This document shows, one piece after another, positions 57,085 through 64,000 of a stretch of DNA of 64,000 nucleotides. Origin of the DNA: Fagopyrum homotropicum (Eukaryota; Streptophyta; Magnoliopsida; Caryophyllales; Polygonaceae); assembly GCA_033239125.1 (NCBI GenBank), contig BSWB01000005.1, forward strand, positions 102,175,994 to 102,239,993, written 5' to 3'. The notes beneath the pieces were generated by a model. That model saw only the letters and a list, made by a program, of their open reading frames with translations, did not search any database and had not been told where the DNA came from. Made by a program: the position numbers and the translations under genes. Every line of letters begins with the position of its first letter. The stretch's first letter is position 1.

Positions 57085-58493
57085 TCATCTCTTCGTCCTT
57101 TCCTTATAGATCTTGGCATTCTCATAAGCGTTCAAACGCAGCTCCTCCAGCTCATTGATATCCAATAGCCGCTTCTCGCCGGCTTCCTTAATATCGAAGT
57201 TCAACCATTTGATCGCCCAATATGCTTTGTGTTCTAGCTCAACGGGCAAATGACAAGACTTCCTATATACCAAATTATAAGGGGTGGTACCTATGGGAGT
57301 CTTAAATGCGGTCCTGTAGGCCCAAAGAGCGTCATCCAATTTCATGGACCAATCCTTCCTCATCCTAGAAACGGTCTTCTCCAAAATTGCTTTGATTTCT
57401 CTATTCGAGATCTCGACCTGTCCACCAGTTTGAGGGTGATAAGGGGTTGCTACCTTGTGGGTTACCCCATACTTCGATAGAAGTGATTTGAACTTCCGGT
57501 TGATGAAATGCGTTCCTCTATCGCTGATGATGATGCGTGGAGTTCCCAAACGTGGAAAGATAGTTCTGTTTAAGAACTTCACAACCACCTTGGCGTCATT
57601 AGTGGGAGAAGCAATGGTTTCAACCCATCTAGAGACGTAATTAACTGCAAGAAGAATATAGAGGTTTCCTCCGGAGGATGGGAAAGGTCCCATGAAGTCT
57701 ATCCCCATACATCAAAGATTTCCACCTCTTGAATGTTATTAAGTGGCATTTCGTTCCTCCTTGATAAATTTCCTGTTCTTTGGCATGCATCACAAGAGAC
57801 AACAAACGATTGCACATCCTTAAATAATGTAGGCCAAAAGAAACCGGAACGTAATACCTTAGCGCATGTTTTTTCGGTGCTAGCATGTCCTCCACAAGGA
57901 AGTGAATGACAATGCCGTATGACGCTATTAACTTCATCTTCCGGAATGCATCTTCGAAGCATCCCATCCGGCCCGCGCTTGAATAGCAGCGGTTCATCCC
58001 AATAGTAATGGCGTACTTCCTTGAAGAATCTCTTCTTTTGAGAGTACGTCAATCCGGGCGGTACTTCCTGGCAAACAAGATAATTCACAATATCAGCATA
58101 CCAAGGTCCTTTATTATCAGAAAGTTGGTGGATAGAATGTTCCACCAACTGAGGATGAATGTCAGAGAAAGGAGTAAGAAGTTTGTTATTTTCAGCAGTC
58201 TCAGTTGACATCATCTCGCCTTCGACCTCGGTCGAGGCGCAAAGGCGTTGACCGAGATGTTCTTCGGTCGCCTTGCTCAGTCCAGAGAGTGCCTCGGTCG
58301 AGGTACTGCAACTGGAACCGAAATTGGAGATCTTCGTCTCCTGGATTAGTTTCTCAGATTTAGCTCCTGGATCTTCTTCCAGTGCTTTTAAGCTCCGTAT
58401 ATCTGCATCACAAGAAGCATATATACCCTCCTCCATTAAATTGAAACTAATTACTCTTTCGAGTGGATCGTTAATAAGGATAGAGCTCACCAA
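57085..58493 (-). pseudogene. Athila-3 protease tail fused to integrase (RT-RNase H deleted)
   Basis: From 58493 the frame reads the protease-RT linker as in Athila-1 (SSILINDPLERVISF, LCASTEVEGE). At about 58190-58205 it jumps in frame to the integrase side (NKLLTPFSDIHPQL, GPWYADIVNYL). The integrase zinc region (VIRHCHSLPCGGHAS, VSCDACQRTG) is complete. A single-base frameshift near 57703 separates it from the catalytic core (MGIDFMGPFPSSGG, IISDRGTHFINRKF, QVEISNREIKAIL), whose D, D and E are all present. Integrase joins cDNA to host DNA. About 1.7 kb found in Athila-1 between these points is absent. Confidence 0.9.
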
Positions 58494-58541
58494 TTCTCTT
58501 GATTCTTCTTCATCGTAGATGTTGAAGATATCATCGCTTAG

Positions 58542-61003
58542 CTACTCCCCTTTCATGGCTGCAAGTAGTGCGAACTCCACTTCGTCTCCACCAATGTTGA
58601 ATTTCAACTTGGCGTTCTTGCAATCCACGTTGCAACCCGAAGTTGCTAGAAATGGCCTCCCGAGAATAATAGGAACAGGATAATCTGCGGGAATGTCAAG
58701 TACAACAAAATCTATTGGTAAATAGAAGTTACCTAACTTGACCGGAACGTCCTCCAAAATTCCCACGGGATGGGTGATGGAGCGATCCGCCATGTATAGT
58801 CGAATCTTGACCGGCTTGGGCTCTCCAAGTCCGATCTTCACACATAGCTCCAGCGGAATGATGCTCACGCTGGCTCCTAGATCACATAGGGCTTCACAAG
58901 TGACATCCCCAACTTGAATGGGAATGCAAAATGAGCCGGATCTCTCAATTTAGGTGGCATCTTCTCCTTCATTATTTGAATAAGCTCCGAGGATTTAGAT
59001 GTCATCCTAACTTCACCAAAGTCCTCCAGTTTCCTCTTCCTTGATAGGATCTCCTTCAAGAACTTCCCATAGGCGGGCATTCCTAGAATAGCATCAAGGA
59101 AAATTATGTTAATGTGTAGTTTATTCATCAAGTCAAGGAACTTACCAAAGTGCTTGTCTAGATGTGCTCTGGCCCTTGACTGGGGGAATGGAAGTGGTGG
59201 TTTGTATGCAGGAGGTGGAACATAAACTTCAGTTTTCCCCTCCGCTTTCTGTGGCTCCACCTCGGTTGGCATCTCGGCCGAAGTGTTCTTTGACTGCACC
59301 TGGACCGAGGTGGTCTTCGTCGGTACTGGCACCGACCGAGGCACTGGATCTGCAGTTTTCAGTCCACTCCTCGTAGTTATGGCCATGATCTGGCCCTTAG
59401 GGTTGCTCTCCGTCCTTACTGGAAGCTTCTCTAGATCTCTTGGTGCTTCATTCGCCCTACTTGCAAGTTGTTGTTCAAAGGCCTTTTGGGCCTTCGAAAA
59501 TGAAGTCATAGAAGTCTCCATAGCGCTAAGCTTGATCAAGATAGCCTCCAGCACTGCTTCTTTCTTTTCCGGCTGAGACGAACTTGATCCTTGCCCCTGG
59601 CTCTTTAATGGAGTAGAAGAAGAAGAAGGGGAAGAGAGGAAAGGATTAGAGGAATCGTTAGAATTGGAGTTAGAATGATTGTTACCAGAATTTTGGTTGT
59701 TCGCCCTCCAATTATTGCTATTGGATCCTCTATTGTTGTTGTTGTAGTTATTGTTCCGGGAACCGTTGTTGTTGTTACGGTATCCATTGTTGTTGTTCCT
59801 TTGTCCTTGATCTTCCTTCTTGGTTTGAGCAACCAAGAGTTCCTTCAATTGCTTCACGTCATTTTTCAAAGACGTGAGTTGATTGTTGTTGGGCTGAGTT
59901 TCTTGGAAGTTAACTCTTTTAACTCCTCTTTCAGCTCCTTGATGGGTGTACTTCTCCATATGCAAAGCTTGCTTCTCGATAAAGTCTCAAGCTTCGTCAA
60001 TCGCCATGTCCATAAAGGTACCGGCGGAGAGTAGTTGGAGGTTGAACTGGGTGCTTTCGTCCAGTCCTTTAAAGTATATCTCCAACAACTCTATCTTTGG
60101 AATCCCATGATGTGGGCAATCCAAAAGAATGTCCTTGAATCTCTCCCATGACTTGGACAAGCTCTCCTTGTCCTTCATAATGAAAGCATTGATCTTCCCT
60201 CTCATTTCAGCGGTCTTAGAGGGGGGAAAGAATTTGGTCAAGAATTCTGTAGTCATCTCCTCCCAAGTGCTAATTTTTCTTGGAGGATGAGATTGATACC
60301 AAGTAAGAGCTCTATCTTTTAAAGAAAAGTAAAGAGGTCTTAGCTTGTAGTTGTTATTTTCAATCCTTGAGGGTCTCAAGGTCTCCATCAAAATCTCGTA
60401 GTTTTGAAGATGTTGATGTGGGGATTCCTTCTCTAGCCCTCCGAAATGGCATTGGCGAATCATGGACAGAACTTGCGGTCGAAGTTCGTAGTCATGGTCC
60501 GCTGGATCTCCTAGGTTAATTCCTGGATGCCTCAGTTGTTGATTGGGGTCCATCCTTTGACCTAGGGTTTGTGGGATTCCTGCAAGAAGAACGCCTCGGA
60601 CTGGCATCCGAGGTGGAAGTACCTCGGCCGGGGCGTCAGGTACTGGGACCTGCCTCGGTCGAGGGTCAGCAACTGGGACCTGCATCGGTCCAGCATCGGG
60701 AACTGGATCTTCCCTCGGTCGAAGTAGATATTGGTCTCGTAAGGCTGCCATATCTGCTTCGATTGCTTCAGTCCTGGTGCGAGTTTCTTCTTTCTCTTGC
60801 CTTAGTTCTTCCCTGCTGAGGCGTAGCTGCTCTAGCGCCTCTTTCAACTCGGCCTCAAGATCGCGATTGTCTTGGTTAGCCATCTTCGCTTCTCTTAAGC
60901 GTCGTTTGTATGTCTTTTCTGGTTCGGGATCGTAAGGAACGATTTCCTTCCCAATGCGGGTTCTTCGCATAAACCTAAGAAAGAACCTGCAAAAGTCACT
61001 CAA
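58542..61003 (-). pseudogene. Athila-3 gag and protease (three lesions)
   Basis: Starts MSDFCRFFLRFMRRTR at 61003. Gag motifs match Athila-1 (RPLYFSLKDRALTWYQS, WERFKDILLDCPHHGIPK). A TGA at 59987 replaces a conserved Trp codon. The second piece (59965-58877) has the Asn-rich stretch. A one-base loss near 58938 shifts the frame just before the protease active site, and the protease part (IILGRPFLAT) ends at a TAG at 58542. The linker carries CGGTTGG/CGAGG-type motifs near 59260-59340. Confidence 0.88.
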
Positions 61004-61073
61004 GTAGAGTGGTTAGTAGACACGGGGGCAAGTGCCCCAAAAGCAAACCGTAACCGGCTCGGTCTAGACCAAG

Positions 61074-61091
61074 TCCCCGGCAACGGCGCCA
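61074..61091 (-). promoter_or_regulatory. Athila-3 primer-binding site (tRNA-Asp type)
   Basis: Minus strand TGGCGCCGTTGCCGGGGA, six bases inside the 5-prime LTR; identical to 19464-19481. Confidence 0.85.
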
Positions 61092-61097
61092 AACACT

Positions 61098-62845
61098 TGT
61101 TCGCTCCAAACGGTGTGTGCAAGCTTTAAATTTATAACCCTAGACGTAAGCTTAAGACAAGGATGCGAACCCGCAGTGTACGGGTCAATCGTAGTAAAAA
61201 GCAAGGAATTCCAAGGGTTGATCACAGGGACTTAGTGAAATAAAGTCCAATTACGGTAAGCTTTAGCAATTACTAACCACAATAGCAATTAAAACAATCA
61301 AAGATGATAAAAGTCAATAAAGGAAATATGCAATTCTAGGGATTAAAGCATCTAGTTGTGGTTCCAACTCAAGATCTAAAGATAAGCGGACAAAGCTGAG
61401 GTTTTTGCATAGGGAAGGTGTTACTAAAGTGGAATAGATCACCGGGTAAGTCTCACTACTCACTAATCCAAAACCGTAACTCCTATTACCGGGTAAGTCT
61501 CAAGGAATTAAGATAAAGAACTATAACCTCAAACTAACACACCATCTAAGGGAATAGAATCAACCTTTACCGGGTAAGTCTCAGGCTAACTCACAAAGAT
61601 GGGATGAAAGCACACTCAAACCCTAATAAAGGATAAACCTTTATTACCTACACTTATGATCTTAGGTAAACAAACAAAGGAATTACCGGGTAAGTCTCAT
61701 CCTAGGCTTGCATTGAACCAGGAAAGGTGTAATAAGAATAGGATTTGGCAAACTCTAACACTTAACTCTCAGTTTCGGATCAGATAAGTCACCTCGGTCA
61801 GAAGAATTCCACCCCGGCCGAGATGTTCATCGACTGAGCGAGATGCTTAGGGTTAAGGTTAAAGACTCGAACTTTCAGGGTCCTACTGTGATTAAGATTA
61901 TTCTATCATTATTTTTCCCACAACCTTCAGCCAATCACCCTAGAATCACACAAAGAGATTAGCCACTCATCATCATGAAAGTATTAATCAAATATATGGG
62001 AAGAAAGTGAATATTTGAACAAGAAGAATTTAATGAAAAGACTTCAATAACTGAATCAAATATCACAACAAAGCGTTCCTTGGATAGAAATCCAACAAGA
62101 CAATGACAAAGAAGGGAATCTAAGATGATCTTACAAAAACCCTTCAAAAGCTATAAAAGCTACAATCTTCCTTCTTCAACCTTCAAAAAGGTTATTCAAA
62201 TCTCCCAACTGGAGTATGGCTGTTGTGGTGTAGTAGGTGTAAGCAAGGTGATAGCGGATGTCCGATTTGTCGGAAATCCGACCCTTTTTATAGGAAAATT
62301 ACTCTCCAAAGATAAGATATCTTAGAAAGATCTCTTCCCATAAAAATAGGTAAAATATATCATCTAGCATATCTTCTTCCTTCCAGGAGCCAAGCCCAAA
62401 AATATAAGATCTCTTTTCAAAGATAAAAGATCTCAGCCAAGAATAAAATATTCTCGCCGCGTCCCAGGTGTTCGCCTCGGTCGAGTCGACTTCTCTGGAT
62501 CACCTCGGTCGAGGTGAATCTGTGGTCAACCGAGGTGAGTCACAACTGAAAGTGAAATCTCTCAAATTTGGTCCAAAGTGAATCTTTAATCCATGGCTAT
62601 GCTTCCTGGATGGTTCCTTATGTTCCTGAATGTAGCTCCAATGACTCCATAGCTCCTTTTGCTCCTTTTTGATGCAAAACGTGCCATTTTACCTACGATT
62701 ACAACAAAACTAGGTGTAGACCTCGATTCCCGTAAAGGTAGATGAAATGGTAATATAATCACATATTATACATACAAACATGCAGATTATTGAAGATAAA
62801 ACGTCCAAATAAATCCCAAAATATAGACTATAATTCATGCTATCA
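61098..62845 (-). repeat. Athila-3 5-prime LTR
   Basis: Pair of 51383-53132; CACCTCGGTCGAGGTG at 62501-62516. Followed by the ATATT duplication and Helitron coding sequence. Confidence 0.93.
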
Positions 62846-63375
62846 ATATTGTAATGCAAGATAAGCGACATCCAACTCATTTATCCGTTTTAGACCACCA
62901 GATTTATTGTGAATTACATTATCTCGATGATCAATGGTGTTTTCAATGTCACCAACAATGAGCGCAACAGCTTCTGAAGAAGATGGTAGATTGTATGTCC
63001 TTGCATCAGATTCCCTCTTGCTTATTAACCTTCGTCTGACATCTGTTAACGACTCATCAGCACATGTATCTTTTGCCATCCGAAATGCTTGAACATGAGG
63101 ATTGCATCCGTCAAGTATGGCTTTAAGATTAGCCACAGTCGAAGGATCGAGTTTGCTCTTGCGTTTAGGACTGAAAAAAAAAATTAAACAATATATAAAA
63201 TTCAAAACAAAATTCTAATACATATATAAAATAGAATAGTGATATCAAATACTTTAGAGCAATTACCCAAGTGCATTGATTCTATGTAGGTTGTAGCTCT
63301 TCATTGTCTGTATCATAAATATATAACTGACAAAACTTGGGAGAATTTCCTTCTTCTGGCATCAGACTTCCGATC
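62846..63375 (-). pseudogene. Helitron Rep N-terminal exons
   Basis: The exon 63170-62846 (acceptor TTTCAG) reads ANLKAILDGCNPHVQAFRMA, DVRRRLISKRESDARTYNLP, EAVALIVGDIENTIDHRDN and GGLKRINELDVAYLALQY, the conserved N-terminal region of plant Helitron proteins. An earlier exon piece (63375 to about 63262) reads GSLMPEEGNSPKFCQLYIYD and, after a frameshift near 63297, NLHRINALG before a GTAATT donor. It is cut at 63376 by another LTR, so the protein start is outside the window. Confidence 0.9.
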
Positions 63376-64000
63376 TGTAATACCCGAACAATTTAAACTC
63401 TGTTTAATACCGGATCAAATCGGATTCCGATCCGCTAATCTTTATTCCTTTAAATAAAACGAACACGATATTAAATTTTATCATTTTATGTGACTTCGAT
63501 TCACATAAAATGATAACTTGTAATCCGTAAATAATTCCGTAATTTTTACGGTTCCGGACGATGGTAATTACTCTTTCAGCTCACCTTTGAAGTAGATGAG
63601 CATCCCAATTCATGGGCCCAGTAATCTCGGCCGGCCCAGTACGTGAGAAGCGGAAGCTGATCCAATTCAAACTCTCCAGCCCAACACTCCTCCTTAACCC
63701 ACCCCATAAACCTAATAACCCTAAACCGAATCACACTAAACCTAATTATACTAACCTAATCACCAAATATACGTACACTACTCCTCCTTTTGCACAAACG
63801 GCGGCAACAGCAAGGAACCAACACCTCCGAGCAACTGCAACACCAGGGACGGTCTTCATCGGCGGGGGACCACTTCATCTTCAACGGCCAACATCGAGAC
63901 CCGACGCCTCTCTCCTGTAGCGTGGCAACACAGGGACACCGGGAGATCGAACCTCACTACTGCAGCCTAGAGTTTGGACGCCACCATTCACCGGAGACGC
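63376..64000 (+). mobile_element. Start of another LTR element, Tekay/LARD-related
   Basis: TGTAATACCCGAACAATT begins abruptly inside the Helitron Rep exon. It resembles the second LTR start at 39197 (TGTAATATCCGGAATTT). It continues with an ATAAAATGATAA stretch and a GC-rich section like those of the LARD LTR. An open stretch at 63612-63920 has no recognisable domain. The element runs off the window; the 5 bp before it are CGATC. Confidence 0.7.

Larger units (their letters stand above)
51383..62845 (-). mobile_element. Athila-type element with integrase but no RT-RNase H (Athila-3)
   Basis: 11.46 kb, LTRs 51383-53132 and 61098-62845 (about 1,750 bp) and a perfect ATATT duplication (51378-51382 and 62846-62850). 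Internal order: primer site, gag, protease, integrase, spacer, env-like, 3-prime untranslated region. RT and RNase H are missing between protease and integrase. Same family as Athila-1 but diverged throughout. Gag-pol has several lesions. It is inserted in the Helitron Rep exon, between codons for LQY and PMLFPYG. Confidence 0.95.
1828..63375 (-). mobile_element. Autonomous-type Helitron, dismembered by nested retrotransposons
   Basis: Helitrons transpose by a rolling-circle mechanism using a Rep (HUH endonuclease) fused to a PIF1-type helicase; plant copies often add an RPA1-like gene. Minus-strand pieces occur in the expected order from right to left: Rep N-terminus (63375-62846), Rep core (51382-49850), helicase (31176-28381) and RPA (3338 to about 2462). 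Removing each inserted retrotransposon and one copy of its 5-bp duplication brings the reading frame together; at 51382/62846 the codons join as LQY then PMLFPYGE, a classic Helitron stretch. The 5-prime end is beyond the right edge and the 3-prime end was not found. Only about 8 kb of the span is Helitron sequence. That the RPA piece belongs to the same copy as the helicase is inferred from order and strand. Confidence 0.85.

Noticed and set aside
61098..62845. Long open frames inside Athila LTRs
   Set aside because: None exceeds about 80 codons and they change between copies; they look like chance frames.

Overview
This window is plant nuclear DNA, almost certainly from a eudicot, made entirely of transposable elements. 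I see no intact host gene, rRNA or tRNA. The plant assignment rests on a FAR1-type Mutator-like transposase, a Helitron that carries a replication protein A (RPA) gene, Athila-type and Tekay/Del-type Ty3 retrotransposons, and a Ty1/copia element. Nearly all coding sequence is on the minus strand.

Layout. (1) 1-1309: a broken MULE/FAR1-type transposase that runs off the left edge. (2) About 1.8 kb to 63.4 kb: the scattered body of one minus-strand Helitron. Reading from the right edge, its pieces are a Rep N-terminal exon (63375-62846), the Rep core (51382-49850), the helicase (31176-28381) and RPA exons (3338 down to about 2462). (3) Retrotransposons inserted into it: a 4.55-kb copia with 122-bp LTRs (3365-7914, duplication AAAAC); a Tekay-like LTR fragment split by a tandem Athila array (8.2-27.6 kb); a degenerate Tekay-type element (31177-49849, duplication CTTAT) whose own left LTR was hit by a non-coding LARD-like element (32167-42302, duplication TCAAC); a second Athila (51383-62845, duplication ATATT); and the start of another LTR element at 63376. 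The matching 5-bp duplications fix the nesting order, with the Helitron oldest, the Tekay element next and the LARD inside it.

Function. The Helitron keeps the HUH and double-tyrosine Rep residues, the Walker A and B helicase motifs and RPA OB folds, but has frameshifts and stops. One helicase intron holds an antisense, splice-bounded exon resembling oxysterol-binding-protein-related proteins, which looks like a captured host-gene exon. The two Athila copies have complementary defects: one has an unbroken 1517-codon gag-protease-RT-RNase H frame but no integrase, and the other keeps integrase but has lost RT-RNase H. Both are studded with an inverted motif, CACCTCG-GT-CGAGGTG, found in LTRs, spacers and coding linkers.

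All calls come from reading the sequence and from family knowledge. No database search was run, and clade names are by motif and primer-binding-site recognition.
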